A DNA stretch of 64,000 nt from Alkalispirillum mobile (GCF_003664325.1 NZ_RCDA01000001.1:558001-622000), one strand, 5' to 3'; positions 40,562 through 52,003 are shown, counted from the first letter of the stretch. Made by a program: numbers and translations. The notes: a model not told the origin generated them from the letters alone.

Positions 40562-43500
40562 ATGCCCGAGAAACACGCCTCACCGCTGACACCGCCCCTC
40601 CCCGCCAAGGCGGGCAACCGCGAGCACTGGTACGGCCTGCATGGGGCCACCGGCGCGCTGGCGCTGGCCCAGGCGGCCCGGCAGCACCAGGGGCTGGTGG
40701 TAGCCGTTACCGACAGCCCGCAGCAGGCCGCGCGGCTGGACACCGAGTTGCGCTTCTTCCTGGGCGATGCGGCCCGGGGCGATACCCCGGTCTTCAGTTT
40801 CCCCGACTGGGAGACGCTGCCCTACGATGTCTTCTCGCCCCACCAGGACATCATCTCCGAGCGCCTCTCCGCCCTCTACCGCCTGCCGCGCACGGGCGCC
40901 GGGGTGCTGATCGTGCCGGTGAACACGCTGATGCAGCGTCTGGCGCCGGTGAGTTGGCTGGAAGGTCAGGGGCTGCTGCTGGGGGTGGGCGACCGGCTGG
41001 ACCTGGACGCCATGCGCGAGCGTCTGGAGCAGGCCGGGTATCGCTGCGTCTCCGAGGTGGGCGAGCATGGCGAGTTCGCGGTGCGCGGCGCCCTGCTCGA
41101 TCTCTTCCCCATGGGTGCGACCCAGCCGGTGCGCATCGACCTGTTCGATGATGAGGTGGAAACCCTGCGCCACTTCGACCCGGACACCCAGCGCACCACC
41201 GAGAAGATCGACCGCATCGAGCTGCTGCCCGCTCGCGAGTTCCCCACCGACGAGGCGGGCATCACTCAGTTCCGGGGCGCCTGGCGTGCCGCCTTCGAGG
41301 GCGACCCGTCCCGCAGTCTGGTCTACCGCGAGGTGAGCGCCGGCCACCTGCCGGCGGGCATCGAGTACTACCTGCCGCTCTTCTTCGAGCAGACGGCCAC
41401 CCTGTTCGACTACCTGCCCCGGGGCGCGCTGATCGCCCGACTGGGCGAGTCGGACACCCAGGCCGACACCTACTGGACGCAGGTGCGCAACCGCTACGAG
41501 CAGCGCCGCCACGACCTGGAGCGGCCGCTGCTCGCCCCCGACCGGCTCTTCCTCAGCCCGGACGACCTGCGCGAGCGCTTCAATACCCTGCCCCAGGTGG
41601 TGCTGCACGCCGACGCTCCGGCGCCGGAGGCCCCCCGCCCCCGCGATGTGGTCTTCCAGACCGAGCCGCTGCCGGATCTGCGTAACCGGCCCCAGGCAGA
41701 CCACCCGCTGGAGCGGCTCACCAATTATCTGTCGGGTTACACCGGCCGGGTGCTCTTCATTGCCGAGACCACCGGCCACCGCGAGGCGCTGCTCGAACGG
41801 CTGCAGAAGCACCGCATCCGTCCCCAGGCCTGCGACTGGGAGGGCTTCGTCACCGGCGATATGCCCATCGGCGTGGCCGTGGCCCCGGTGGAGCACGGCG
41901 CGCAGGTCGGCCAGCCGGCCATGGCGCTGATCACCGAGGACGCCATCTACGGCGATCGGGCCCAGCAGCGCCGCCGGCGCCGCGCCGGGGCGGTACGCGA
42001 CCCCGAGACCATCATCCGCGACCTCACCGATCTGGCCATCGGCGCCCCGGTGGTCCACGAGGACCACGGCGTGGGCCGCTACATGGGGCTGCAGACCCTG
42101 GAGGCTGGCGGCCTGACCACCGAGTTCCTGACGCTGGAGTACGCCAAGGGCGACAAGCTCTACGTGCCGGTCAGCTCGCTGCACCTTATCTCCCGCTACA
42201 CCGGCGCCGAGGGCGACGCGGTGCCGCTGCACCAACTCGGCAGCGACAAGTGGGAGAAGGCGAAAAAGCGCGCCGCCAAGCGCGCCCGCGACGCCGCCGC
42301 CGAGCTGCTGGACATCTACGCCCGCCGCGCCGCCCGCGAGGGCCACGTCTACGAGTGGCGCGACGAGGACTACCAGGCCTTCGCCGACGGCTTCCCCTTC
42401 GAGGAGACCCCGGACCAGGAGAGCGCCATCGCCGCCGTCGAGGCGGACATGCGCTCGTCCCGCCCCATGGACCGGGTGGTCTGCGGTGACGTGGGCTTCG
42501 GCAAGACGGAGGTGGCCATGCGCGCCGCCTTCATGGGCATTCAGGACGGCCGCCAGGTGGCGGTGATGGTGCCCACCACCCTGCTCGCCCAGCAGCACTT
42601 CCAGAACTTCCGCGACCGCTTCTCCGACTGGCCGGTGCGGGTCGAGGTGCTCTCGCGCTTTCGCAGCACCAAGGAGACCAACGCGGTGCTGCGGGACCTG
42701 GCCGACGGCAAGGTGGATATCGTCATCGGCACCCACAAGCTGCTGCAGGACTCGGTCAAGTACAAGGACCTGGGGCTGGTGATCATCGACGAGGAGCACC
42801 GCTTCGGCGTCCGCCAGAAGGAGAAGCTGAAGAAGCTGCGCGCCGAGGTGGACATCCTCACCCTCACCGCCACGCCCATCCCGCGCACGCTCAACATGTC
42901 GCTGGCGGGCATCCGTGATCTCTCCATCATCGCCACGCCCCCGGCCCGGCGGCTGGCGGTGAAGACCTTCGTCAACCAGTGGGATCCGGCCATCATCCAG
43001 GAGGCCTGCCAGCGCGAGCTCAAGCGCGGCGGGCAGATCTACTTCCTGCACAACGACCTGGACTCCATCGACCGCATCGCCCGCGACCTGGAGGAGATGG
43101 TGCCCGACGCCCGGGTGGACGTGGCCCACGGCCAGATGCCCGAGCGGGACCTGGAACGCGTGATGCTCGACTTCTACCACCAGCGTTTCAACATCCTGGT
43201 CTGCTCCACCATTATCGAGTCGGGCATCGACGTGCCCACTGCCAACACCATCCTGATCAACCGGGCCGACAAGCTGGGGCTGGCGCAGTTGCACCAATTG
43301 CGCGGGCGGGTGGGCCGCTCCCACCACCGGGCCTACGCCTACCTGATCGCGCCCCCGGAGAAGGCGATGACGGCGGACGCGAAGAAGCGCCTGGAGGCCA
43401 TCTCCAGCCTGGAGGAGCTGGGGGTGGGCTTCGCCCTGGCCAGCCACGACCTGGAGATCCGTGGTGCGGGCGAGCTGCTGGGCGAGGAGCAGAGCGGCCA

Positions 43501-44059
43501 GATCAGCGAGGTGGGCTTCAACCTCTATACCGAGCTGCTGGACCGTGCCGTGAAGGCGCTGCAGAGCGGCGAGGAGCCGGCCCTGGACGAGCCCATGCAC
43601 CGGGGCGCCGAGGTGGACCTGCGCATCCCCGCGCTCATGCCCGAAGACTACCTGCCCGACGTGCACACCCGCCTGGTGATGTACAAGCGCATTGCCAATG
43701 CCCGCAATGAGGCGGAGCTGGACGAGCTGCAGGTGGAGATGATCGACCGCTTCGGCCTGCTGCCCGACCCCACCCGCAACCTGTTCCGGGTGACGGCGCT
43801 GAAGCTGCGGGCGGACGCGCTGGGCATCGAGAAGGTGGACGGGCTGGCCTCGGGTATCACCCTGCACTTTGGCAGCAAGCCGAAGATCGACCCGGAGGCG
43901 CTGATCGGGCTGATCCAGTCCAGCCCCGAGACCTACCGGCTGCAGGGGCAGGAGAAGCTGCAGTACCGCAAGCACTTGCCCGAGGCGGACGACCGCATTG
44001 CCGCCGTGAGCGAGCTGCTGCAGGCGCTGGCCCCCTCCCGGCAGCCCGCAAAGGCCTGA
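40562..44059 (+). CDS. mfd: Transcription-repair coupling factor
   Basis: 1165 residues. Mfd frees stalled RNA polymerase and recruits UvrA. The N-terminal UvrB-like part (about 10-350) includes VFSFPDWETLPYDVFSPHQD. The RNA-polymerase-interacting domain lies near 470-540 (VHEDHGVGRYMGL). The SF2 motor has Walker A GDVGFGKTEVA (near 645), DEEH (near 740) and the TRG motif region with GRVGRSHHRAYAYL. The C-terminal domain (residues 1000-1150) ends in VSELLQAL. Length is normal (E. coli 1148). The minus-strand ORF covering it is a shadow. Confidence 0.96.
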   Translation: MPEKHASPLTPPLPAKAGNREHWYGLHGATGALALAQAARQHQGLVVAVTDSPQQAARLDTELRFFLGDAARGDTPVFSFPDWETLPYDVFSPHQDIISERLSALYRLPRTGAGVLIVPVNTLMQRLAPVSWLEGQGLLLGVGDRLDLDAMRERLEQAGYRCVSEVGEHGEFAVRGALLDLFPMGATQPVRIDLFDDEVETLRHFDPDTQRTTEKIDRIELLPAREFPTDEAGITQFRGAWRAAFEGDPSRSLVYREVSAGHLPAGIEYYLPLFFEQTATLFDYLPRGALIARLGESDTQADTYWTQVRNRYEQRRHDLERPLLAPDRLFLSPDDLRERFNTLPQVVLHADAPAPEAPRPRDVVFQTEPLPDLRNRPQADHPLERLTNYLSGYTGRVLFIAETTGHREALLERLQKHRIRPQACDWEGFVTGDMPIGVAVAPVEHGAQVGQPAMALITEDAIYGDRAQQRRRRRAGAVRDPETIIRDLTDLAIGAPVVHEDHGVGRYMGLQTLEAGGLTTEFLTLEYAKGDKLYVPVSSLHLISRYTGAEGDAVPLHQLGSDKWEKAKKRAAKRARDAAAELLDIYARRAAREGHVYEWRDEDYQAFADGFPFEETPDQESAIAAVEADMRSSRPMDRVVCGDVGFGKTEVAMRAAFMGIQDGRQVAVMVPTTLLAQQHFQNFRDRFSDWPVRVEVLSRFRSTKETNAVLRDLADGKVDIVIGTHKLLQDSVKYKDLGLVIIDEEHRFGVRQKEKLKKLRAEVDILTLTATPIPRTLNMSLAGIRDLSIIATPPARRLAVKTFVNQWDPAIIQEACQRELKRGGQIYFLHNDLDSIDRIARDLEEMVPDARVDVAHGQMPERDLERVMLDFYHQRFNILVCSTIIESGIDVPTANTILINRADKLGLAQLHQLRGRVGRSHHRAYAYLIAPPEKAMTADAKKRLEAISSLEELGVGFALASHDLEIRGAGELLGEEQSGQISEVGFNLYTELLDRAVKALQSGEEPALDEPMHRGAEVDLRIPALMPEDYLPDVHTRLVMYKRIANARNEAELDELQVEMIDRFGLLPDPTRNLFRVTALKLRADALGIEKVDGLASGITLHFGSKPKIDPEALIGLIQSSPETYRLQGQEKLQYRKHLPEADDRIAAVSELLQALAPSRQPAKA

Positions 44060-44180
44060 CGTGCCGCCCCGCCTGCCGGTGCCGCTGCGGCGCGCGATCG
44101 GCAGGGCCGGGGCAGCAATGGGCAGGCGCTTGTGTCATAGTAATCGCGCCAGATTCATTCACGGACCGAGCCCTCGACGC

Positions 44181-44849
44181 ATGCCAAAACGCCGTCACCA
44201 CGCCACCACTCACACCCGACGCCGCCTGGCCCTGCCCGGGCTGCTGCTCGCCCTGATGGCCCTGCTGGGTGGGGCCGGCCTCGCCCTGCCCGGGGCGGTG
44301 GCCGCGCAGCAGGCCTACAACGTGGAGATGATCATCTTCCGGCAGTTCGAGGCGCGGGGTGACGACGCCGAAGCGTGGCCGCTGACCGTGACCCCGCCGC
44401 AGTTCAGTCGGGTTCAGCAATTGGGGGGCGGCGACTTCCGGCGGTTGTCCGGCGACCAACTCCGGCTGCATGGGGCCCGACAGCGACTGCAGCAGTCCGA
44501 CGCCTACGACCCTCTCCTGCATATCGGCTGGCGCCAGGAAGGGCTGCCGCGCAACCGCTCCGTGGCCATCGGCATCCCGCCGGGCTGGACGCCGCCGGAG
44601 GATGCGGATAACTGGGACGCCTCCCTGGAGCCGGCACAGCTTTACGGCCTGGTGCGTGTGTACCGGGAGCGTTTCCTGCACGCGGTGGTGGACCTGCGCT
44701 ACCGGCGCAGCGTCGATGATCGCGACACGGTCCTGCCCACCGGGGCCGTGCATGCGCTGCAGGAGAGCCGCCGCATGCGCAGCGAGGAGCTTCACTACCT
44801 GGACCACCCCGCGCTGGGCGTGCTGATCGAGATCCGCCCGGTGGACTGA
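44181..44849 (+). CDS. csiV: CsiV family protein (PBP1/stress-related periplasmic protein)
   Basis: 222 residues from the ATG at 44181. A signal peptide (LALPGLLLALMALLGGAGLALPGAVAAQ) is followed by the signature YNVEMIIFRQ, which matches the CsiV family (Vibrio cell-shape factor required with the PBP1A regulator). Conserved DPLLHIGWRQ and SRRMRSEELHYLDHPALG close it. CsiV follows mfd in many gammaproteobacteria, as here. The 15-base string GTGGACTGAACCCGG is directly duplicated after the stop. Confidence 0.85.
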   Translation: MPKRRHHATTHTRRRLALPGLLLALMALLGGAGLALPGAVAAQQAYNVEMIIFRQFEARGDDAEAWPLTVTPPQFSRVQQLGGGDFRRLSGDQLRLHGARQRLQQSDAYDPLLHIGWRQEGLPRNRSVAIGIPPGWTPPEDADNWDASLEPAQLYGLVRVYRERFLHAVVDLRYRRSVDDRDTVLPTGAVHALQESRRMRSEELHYLDHPALGVLIEIRPVD

Positions 44850-44900
44850 ACCCGGGTGGACTGAACCCGGGTTGGCCTAGGGTCTGGTGGACTGGGCCCG

Positions 44901-46445
44901 TCAGGCCCCGGCGGGCGGCGTCCCGTCCCCGGCCTTGATGCGGTCCGCCCGCTCGCGGATCGCCCCCGCCTCCTCCGCGCTCAGCCGATCCAGGTTCCGA
45001 AGCTGTAGTCCCATGCGCCGATTGCCTGCCAGCCGCTCCCGGTGGCGCAGCAGGAAGTCCCAGTACAGCGTGGTGAAGGGGCAGGCCTGCTCGCCGGTCC
45101 GTTGCCCCGGGTCGAAGCGGCACTCGCCGCAGTAGTTGCTCATGCGCTGGATGTACCGCCCCGTGGCGCAGTAGGGCTTCGAGGCCATCAGCCCGCCATC
45201 ACCGAACTGGGCCATGCCCAACGTGTTGGGCAACTCCACCCACTCCACCGCATCCACGTAAACGGCCAGGTACCACTCGTGCACGGCCTGCGGCCGCACC
45301 CCGAGCAACAGGGCGTACAGGCCGGTGACCATCAGCCGCTGGATGTGGTGGGCGTAGCCGTACCGCAGCGTCTGGCCGATCGCCTGGCGTAGGCAGGTCA
45401 TGGGCACATCGCCCGTCCAGTACCAGTCGGGCAAGGCCGCCTCGGCGTCCAGGGCGTTGCGCTCGGCGTACTCCGGCATCGCGTACCAGTAGAGGCCGCG
45501 CACGTACTCCCGCCAGCCGAGGATCTGCCGGATGAACCCCTCCACCGCTTCCAGCGGCGCGTGGCCCTCGCGCCAGGCCTGCTCCGCCGCCTGCAGCGCG
45601 TCGCGCGGGTCCAGCAGCTTGAGGTTCAATGCCGCGGAGATGCGGGCGTGGTAGAGCCAGGGCTCGTCCGTCCACATGGCGTCCTGGTAGCGGCCGTAAA
45701 GGGGCAGGCGGTGGTCGATGAAATCTCTGAGCGCGGCCCGCGCCTGCTCCGGGGTGACCGGCCAGTCGAAGGCATCCAGCTCACCGGGGTGGTCCGGGAA
45801 GTGCGCCTCAACCGCCTCGATGACCGACTGGGTCACGGCGTCAGGCGGGAAACCCACCGGCGGGGGTAACAGGCCGGGGCCCTGCCGGCCGAACGCCTTG
45901 CGGTTGTCGGCATCGAAGTTCCACTGGCCGCCCTCCGGGTCCTTGCCCGCCATCAGGTAGCCGGTACGGCGGCGCAGCAGTCGGTAGTAGTACTCCAGCC
46001 GGATTTGCTTGCGCCCTTGCGCGTATTCCCGGAAACCCTCCGGCGAATCAATGAAGTGGCGGTCGCCCAGCACCCTGAGGGGCAGGCCCCGATCGGCGGC
46101 CACGCCCTGCAGGGCGCTCAGCACCCGGTGGTCGCCGGGCAACACCACCAGGAGCTCCTCCGGGCGCAATCGTGCGATATCCGCGGCAAGGGCATCTGCC
46201 AGACCGGGCGCCTCGTGCGCCCCCAACGCCCGGCAGTGCACGGTCCATCCTGCCGCCTCGCGGGCATCACGAAAGTGGCGCATGGCCGCCAGGAACAGCG
46301 CGATGCGCGCCTTGTGGGACCAGACGTGAGTGGCCTCCTCCGGCACCTCCGCCATCCAGAGTGCATCCGATGCGGGGTCCAGGTCATCGAAAAAGGCGGC
46401 ATCCGCATTGAGCTGGTCGCCGAGGACTATTGCGAGTCGTCGCAT
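44901..46445 (-). CDS. Photolyase/cryptochrome of the bacterial FeS-BCP type (PhrB-like)
   Basis: 514 residues from the ATG at 46443-46445. N-terminus LAIVLGDQLNADAAFFDDLDP is typical of FeS bacterial cryptochrome-photolyases, which repair (6-4) photoproducts. The four FeS Cys are visible: one in PMTCLRQA, and others in KPYCATGRYIQRMSNYCGEC and ACPFTT. FAD-binding parts include FIRQILGWREYVRGLYW and PNTLGMAQFGDGG. The gene is divergent from the histidine kinase (78 bases between starts). Confidence 0.9.
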   Translation of the reverse strand: MRRLAIVLGDQLNADAAFFDDLDPASDALWMAEVPEEATHVWSHKARIALFLAAMRHFRDAREAAGWTVHCRALGAHEAPGLADALAADIARLRPEELLVVLPGDHRVLSALQGVAADRGLPLRVLGDRHFIDSPEGFREYAQGRKQIRLEYYYRLLRRRTGYLMAGKDPEGGQWNFDADNRKAFGRQGPGLLPPPVGFPPDAVTQSVIEAVEAHFPDHPGELDAFDWPVTPEQARAALRDFIDHRLPLYGRYQDAMWTDEPWLYHARISAALNLKLLDPRDALQAAEQAWREGHAPLEAVEGFIRQILGWREYVRGLYWYAMPEYAERNALDAEAALPDWYWTGDVPMTCLRQAIGQTLRYGYAHHIQRLMVTGLYALLLGVRPQAVHEWYLAVYVDAVEWVELPNTLGMAQFGDGGLMASKPYCATGRYIQRMSNYCGECRFDPGQRTGEQACPFTTLYWDFLLRHRERLAGNRRMGLQLRNLDRLSAEEAGAIRERADRIKAGDGTPPAGA

Positions 46446-46523
46446 CGGGGTTTCCTGTGGTGGGGCCGCAGTCGCGTTATCATGGTGGGCAAAGCCACGA
46501 TCAAAGGGACGGATCAACCCATC

Positions 46524-47873
46524 ATGCCAGATAAAGCCGGTCAGCCCACGGGGCAGGACCCACGGGAACTCCAGCAGGCGCTGGTGGAGGTCAGCCTGCG
46601 TCTGGAGCGCCGCGTGCGGGAGCTGGAAGCGCTGGTCACGGTCACGGAACGGATCAATCGCGGGCTGCTGCTGGACGAGGTGCTGGACGAGATCTACGAC
46701 GCCTTTCGCCCAATCATCCCCTACGACCGCATCGGCGTGGCACTGCTGGAGGAGGACGACCGCGGCCGCAAGATGGTGCGCTCCCAGTGGATGCGCTCCG
46801 ACAACCAGGCGGCGCATATCGGCCCCGGCTACGCGGCCCCGCTGGCGGGCAGCAGCCTTGAGACCATTCTTGACACTGGTGAGCCGCGAATCATCAATGA
46901 CCTGCAGGCGCACCTGCTGCACCATCCGAAGTCGCGCTCTACGCAGCAGATCCTCAAGGATGGCGTGCGCTCCAGCCTGACCTGCCCGCTGGTGGCCACC
47001 GGCCGGCCGGTGGGCTTCATCTTCTTCTCCAGCAACACCCCGAACACCTACCGCGATGCCCACGTGGCCACCTTCCAGCAGATCGCCGGGCAGCTGGCGA
47101 TGATCCTGGAGAAGAGCCGACTCTACCAGCGGCTGATGGAGTTGAACGAGCTGAAGAACCGCTTTCTCGGTGTCGCGGCCCACGACCTGCGCAACCCGCT
47201 CGGGGTGCTCGGCGGCTATGTGGATCTGCTCCGTCAGGAGGCGCTGGGCCCGCTCAACGAGGCGCAGCAGGAGGTCATGGCGGTGATGGCGGACGTCACC
47301 GGGCGCATGAGCGGGCTGGTGGACGACCTGCTGGACGTGAGTGCCATCGAGTCGGGCCGGCTGGAGCTGGAGCGGGCGCCGCTGGACCTGAACCGCTTCC
47401 TCGCGGATCAGGCCCACAGCCAGGGCCTGATAGCCCAGGGCAAGGCCATCCGCATCGCCCTGGAGCTCCCCGAACCGCTCCCCTCGGTGGCAGCGGACGG
47501 CCAGCGCCTCGGTCAGGTCATCGATAATCTCATCGCCAACGCCATCAAGTTCTCCCCCCGCGATACGGTAATCACCCTGTCCGGGTCGGCGGACGAGGAC
47601 TGGGTGCGGATCAGTGTCAGTGACCAGGGGCCAGGGGTTCCGCCCGAGGAGCGGGAGCGGCTGTTCGAGCCCTTTCAGCGCGGCAGCAACACCCCCACGG
47701 CCGATGAGCAGAGCACCGGACTCGGTCTGTCCATCGTGCAGAAGCTGGTTCAGGCCCACGGCGGCCGGGTCCACGTGGATGAGGCCCCGGGCGGGGGCGC
47801 GCGCTTCACCGTCCAGCTGCCCCGCGACGCCGGTACCGATGCCCAACCGCCAGAGCAGGAGCCGCACGCATGA
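46524..47873 (+). CDS. GAF-domain sensor histidine kinase
   Basis: 449 residues from the ATG at 46524. An N-terminal coiled-coil (LEVSLRLERRVRELEALVTV) leads to a GAF domain (about 50-200, YDRIGVALLEEDDRGR...). Then the HisKA dimerisation helix with H-box LGVAAHDLRNPLGVLGG (His near 221) and HATPase domain with N-box DNLIANAIKF, G1 VSDQGPGV and G2 STGLGLSI. No transmembrane segment, so a cytosolic sensor, perhaps of light, NO or redox through GAF. It overlaps the CheY gene by 4 bases. Confidence 0.9.
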   Translation: MPDKAGQPTGQDPRELQQALVEVSLRLERRVRELEALVTVTERINRGLLLDEVLDEIYDAFRPIIPYDRIGVALLEEDDRGRKMVRSQWMRSDNQAAHIGPGYAAPLAGSSLETILDTGEPRIINDLQAHLLHHPKSRSTQQILKDGVRSSLTCPLVATGRPVGFIFFSSNTPNTYRDAHVATFQQIAGQLAMILEKSRLYQRLMELNELKNRFLGVAAHDLRNPLGVLGGYVDLLRQEALGPLNEAQQEVMAVMADVTGRMSGLVDDLLDVSAIESGRLELERAPLDLNRFLADQAHSQGLIAQGKAIRIALELPEPLPSVAADGQRLGQVIDNLIANAIKFSPRDTVITLSGSADEDWVRISVSDQGPGVPPEERERLFEPFQRGSNTPTADEQSTGLGLSIVQKLVQAHGGRVHVDEAPGGGARFTVQLPRDAGTDAQPPEQEPHA

Positions 47874-48265
47874 CGACCCAGAAGGCCCGCCCCGACCGCG
47901 TCCTTGTCGTTGATGACTTTCAGCCCATGCGCTCGCTGCTGAGCACCATGCTGCGGCAACTGGGCTTCGAGTACATCGACCAGGCCCACAACGGCCGTTC
48001 GGCCCTGGAGCGCTTCGAGAGCCGCAAGCAGACGCTGGTCTTTCTGGATATCAGCATGCCCGACATGACGGGGCTGGAGGTGCTGCGGGCGCTGCGGGGG
48101 ATGGAGGGCGGCGAGCAGGCCTTCGTGATCATGCAGACGGGCGATGCCACCCGCGACAATGTCCTGGAGGCACGGGAGCTGGGCGTCGGCGGCTTCATCG
48201 CCAAACCCTACAACATGCAGAAGGTGAAGGAGCTGGTCGGGGCCTACCTCAAGCGAGCGCACTGA
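47870..48265 (+). CDS. CheY-like response regulator
   Basis: 131 residues. Phospho-acceptor Asp is in VFLDISMPDMTG (near 61), acidic pair in VVDDFQ (15-16), Thr/Lys in the 'QTGDAT' and AKPYNMQKV (Lys near 115) regions. Single receiver domain with no output. It is probably phosphorylated by the kinase it overlaps and passes the signal to another protein. The strong terminator hairpin follows. Confidence 0.92.
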   Translation: MTTQKARPDRVLVVDDFQPMRSLLSTMLRQLGFEYIDQAHNGRSALERFESRKQTLVFLDISMPDMTGLEVLRALRGMEGGEQAFVIMQTGDATRDNVLEARELGVGGFIAKPYNMQKVKELVGAYLKRAH

Positions 48266-48283
48266 AGGCACGCTGGGGCTGGA

Positions 48284-48311
48284 CTGCCACGCCCCTTCGG
48301 GGGCGCGGCAG
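48284..48311. terminator. Bidirectional hairpin between the CheY and lysS genes
   Basis: CTGCC(A)CGCCCC stem and GGGGCG(C)GGCAG with a TTCG loop. It lies between two convergent genes; no T-run, so it may stop both transcripts by stable pairing. Confidence 0.6.
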
Positions 48312-48330
48312 TGACGGTGGGCCGGGTGCC

Positions 48331-49824
48331 CTACTCCCCCGTCTCCGGGCGCATGGCTGGGAACAGCAGCACGTCACGGATTGAGGGGGCGTCCGCGAAC
48401 AGCATCACCAGCCGGTCGATGCCGATACCCTCGCCCGCCGTCGGCGGCAGCCCGTATTCCAGGGCGCGGATGAAGTCGGCGTCGTAGTGCATGGCCTCGT
48501 CGTCCCCGGCGGCCTTCTCCTCGGCCTGGGCGCGGAAGCGCTCCGCCTGGTCCTCGGCGTCGTTCAGCTCCGAGAAGCCGTTGGCGATCTCCCTGCCGCC
48601 CACGATTAGCTCGAACCGCTCGGTGAAGAAGGGCTCGTCGTCGCAGGGCCGCGCCAGCGGGGAGACCTCCTTCGGGTAGTGGGTCACGAAGGTGGGCTCG
48701 CGCAGCTTGTGCTCGGTGGTGGTCTCGAAGATCTCCATCTGCAGCTTGCCCAGGCCCTCGTGCCCCATCAGCGGGATGTTCAGGTGCCCGGCCAGGTTGA
48801 GCGCGGCATCCCGGTCCTTGAGCGCCTCAGGGCCGATGTCCGCGTTGAACTCGGTGATCGCGTCCACCAGGCGGATGCGACGGAAGGGCTTGCCGAAGTC
48901 GAAGGTCTCGTCCTGGTAGGTGATCTCGGTGGTACCCAGGTAATCCTCGGCGAGCCGACGCAGCATGTCCTCGGTGAGGTCCATCAGGTCATTGTGGTCG
49001 GCGTAGGCCTGGTAGAACTCCAGCATGGTGAACTCGGGGTTGTGGCGGGTACTCACCCCCTCGTTGCGGAAGTTCCGGTTGATCTCGAAGACCTGGTCGA
49101 AGCCGCCGACCACCAGCCGCTTCAGGTAGAGCTCGGGCGCCACCCGCAGGTACAGGTCCGCCCCCAACGCGTTGTGGTGCGTGACGAAGGGCCGCGCCGT
49201 GGCGCCACCGGGGATGGGCTGCATCATGGGGGTTTCCACCTCCAGGAAGCCGCGCCCGTTCAGGTAGTCACGGATGCCCGCCACCAGGCGGCTACGCAGC
49301 ATGAAGACCCGGCGCGAGTCCTCGTTCATGATCAGGTCCACGTAGCGCTGGCGGTAGCGCGCCTCGGTGTCGGTGAGGCCGTGGTACTTCTCCGGCAGCG
49401 GCCGCAGGGACTTGGTGAGCAGCCGCAGCTCGTCCACCCGGACCGACAGCTCCCCCTTCTTGGTACGAAACATCGTGCCGGCGGCGCCGATCACATCGCC
49501 CACGTCCCAGGTCTTGAACTGCTTGTAGACCCCTTCCGGCAGCTCATCGCGGGCCAGGAAGAGCTGGATGCGGCCGGACTGGTCCTGCAGGTGGGTGAAG
49601 CTGGCCTTGCCCATGACCCGTTTGGCCATCATCCGCCCCGCCACCCGGACGCGGATGCCCTCCGCCTCCAGGGCGTCGTCATCCAGCGGCTCGCAGCGGG
49701 CGTGGATGTCCGCGGCGAGGCTGTCGCGCCGGAAGTCATTGGGGAAGGCCTGGCCTTCTTCGCGCAACGCGGCGAGCTTCTCACGCCGCTGGGCGATGAG
49801 CTTGTTGTCGTCCTGCTCGGTCAT
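48331..49824 (-). CDS. lysS: Lysyl-tRNA synthetase, class II
   Basis: 497 residues. An N-terminal OB-fold anticodon-binding part with [17 protein letters not shown] (about 60-76) is followed by the class II catalytic core: motif 1 region [21 protein letters not shown], motif 2 [18 protein letters not shown], motif 3 [11 protein letters not shown]. Attaches lysine to tRNA-Lys. It lies 70 bases downstream of prfB on the same strand, the classical prfB-lysS order. Confidence 0.96.
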   Translation of the reverse strand: MTEQDDNKLIAQRREKLAALREEGQAFPNDFRRDSLAADIHARCEPLDDDALEAEGIRVRVAGRMMAKRVMGKASFTHLQDQSGRIQLFLARDELPEGVYKQFKTWDVGDVIGAAGTMFRTKKGELSVRVDELRLLTKSLRPLPEKYHGLTDTEARYRQRYVDLIMNEDSRRVFMLRSRLVAGIRDYLNGRGFLEVETPMMQPIPGGATARPFVTHHNALGADLYLRVAPELYLKRLVVGGFDQVFEINRNFRNEGVSTRHNPEFTMLEFYQAYADHNDLMDLTEDMLRRLAEDYLGTTEITYQDETFDFGKPFRRIRLVDAITEFNADIGPEALKDRDAALNLAGHLNIPLMGHEGLGKLQMEIFETTTEHKLREPTFVTHYPKEVSPLARPCDDEPFFTERFELIVGGREIANGFSELNDAEDQAERFRAQAEEKAAGDDEAMHYDADFIRALEYGLPPTAGEGIGIDRLVMLFADAPSIRDVLLFPAMRPETGE

Positions 49825-49894
49825 GGCAAGTGCTCTTCAAAAAAGGGTTGATGCGGCGCGGGGGCGCGCCTCAGTTGCTCGGCGACGCCGGGGT

Positions 49895-50990
<1,096 letters not shown>

Positions 50991-51100
50991 TCTCGCTGCA
51001 CCCTTGCGTTTGCGTCTCGCGGAAAACGCGCAATGGTACAACAAGCACCGCCTACTGTCAGGCTGACACGACCGGCGTGTCGCCCCTGACACCGGGGCAA

Positions 51101-52003
51101 TCAGTCACAGATCAGCCGGTTACGACCATAGCGCTTGGCCCGCAGCAGCGCCAGGTCGGCGCGGTGGAACAGGTCTTCGGCAGACTCCCCCTCGGCCAGT
51201 GCGGCCACACCCGCGCTGGCCCGCAGATCGAAGCACTCCCCCTCCTCGCCCATGGCCACCGTCACCTCGGCCACGGCCTGCAGCAACCGCTCGCCGGAGC
51301 GCATTGCACCACTGGCGCGGGTGTGGGCCATCAGCACCACGAACTCATCGCCCGCGTAGCGGAAGACCAGGTCGCCGCCACGGCAGTTCTCCTCAAGCAT
51401 GTCCGCCAGACGGCGCAGCGCCGCGTCGCCGGCCCGGTGGCCGTACCGGTCGTTGATCTGCTTGAACCGGTCGAGGTCGACCACCATCAACGAAAGGGGG
51501 TGCTGGTGCCGGTGCGCCAGGCTGACCTCGCGGGCCAGTGCCTGGTCCAGCGCATGGCGGTTGAGCAGGCCGGTCAGGCTATCGTGCCGGGCGGCGGCCT
51601 GCGCCTGCTGGAACCGCACGGCGTTGTGCAGCGGGTGGACCAGCAACGCCACCAGTTGGTCGAGGGTCTCCCGCTCCTCCTCCCGCCAGGGCCGGGCCCG
51701 TGACAGGGTGAGTTCCCCGAGCAACTCGCCGTTGATCCGCAGCCGCTGCACGACCCGGCACCGCCGGGAGCGGCCTGCCTGCAGCACGGTGTCCAGGCCG
51801 TCACTCTGCAACCGCACGGAAGACAGGCCCACCAGCGGTGCCGCCTCCTGCAGGAAGTAGCGGAGCACCTGCTCCGGGTCCAACGTGCTCTGCAGGCGCA
51901 TCACCACCTGCAGCGCCAGCGCCTCCGGCGACGGTGCGGCGGGGCGGGCCGCCGACACCTGGGATTTGACCTTGCTTTCCATGGACACCACTTGCTCGCT
52001 CAT
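51101..52003 (-). CDS. GGDEF diguanylate cyclase
   Basis: 300 residues. Residues 30-140 form a GAF-like sensor part (VVMRLQSTLDPEQVLRYFLQEAAPLVG). The C-terminal GGDEF domain has the LTGLLNRHALD start, DLDRFKQINDRYGH and active-site RYAGDEF (AGDEF, an accepted active variant) near residue 215. It makes cyclic-di-GMP. The I-site (RxxD) is not evident. No membrane segment, so cytosolic. Confidence 0.88.
   Translation of the reverse strand: MSEQVVSMESKVKSQVSAARPAAPSPEALALQVVMRLQSTLDPEQVLRYFLQEAAPLVGLSSVRLQSDGLDTVLQAGRSRRCRVVQRLRINGELLGELTLSRARPWREEERETLDQLVALLVHPLHNAVRFQQAQAAARHDSLTGLLNRHALDQALAREVSLAHRHQHPLSLMVVDLDRFKQINDRYGHRAGDAALRRLADMLEENCRGGDLVFRYAGDEFVVLMAHTRASGAMRSGERLLQAVAEVTVAMGEEGECFDLRASAGVAALAEGESAEDLFHRADLALLRAKRYGRNRLICD

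Noticed and set aside
40580-43975. Very long minus-strand frame over mfd (1131 codons)
   Set aside because: It mirrors a clear mfd gene in a GC-rich host; its content is His/Val/Gly/Gln-rich text with no domain.
46446-47867. N-terminal extension of the photolyase frame across the kinase gene
   Set aside because: Photolyases of this family begin at MRRLAIVLGDQ; the upstream part is antisense to the histidine kinase.
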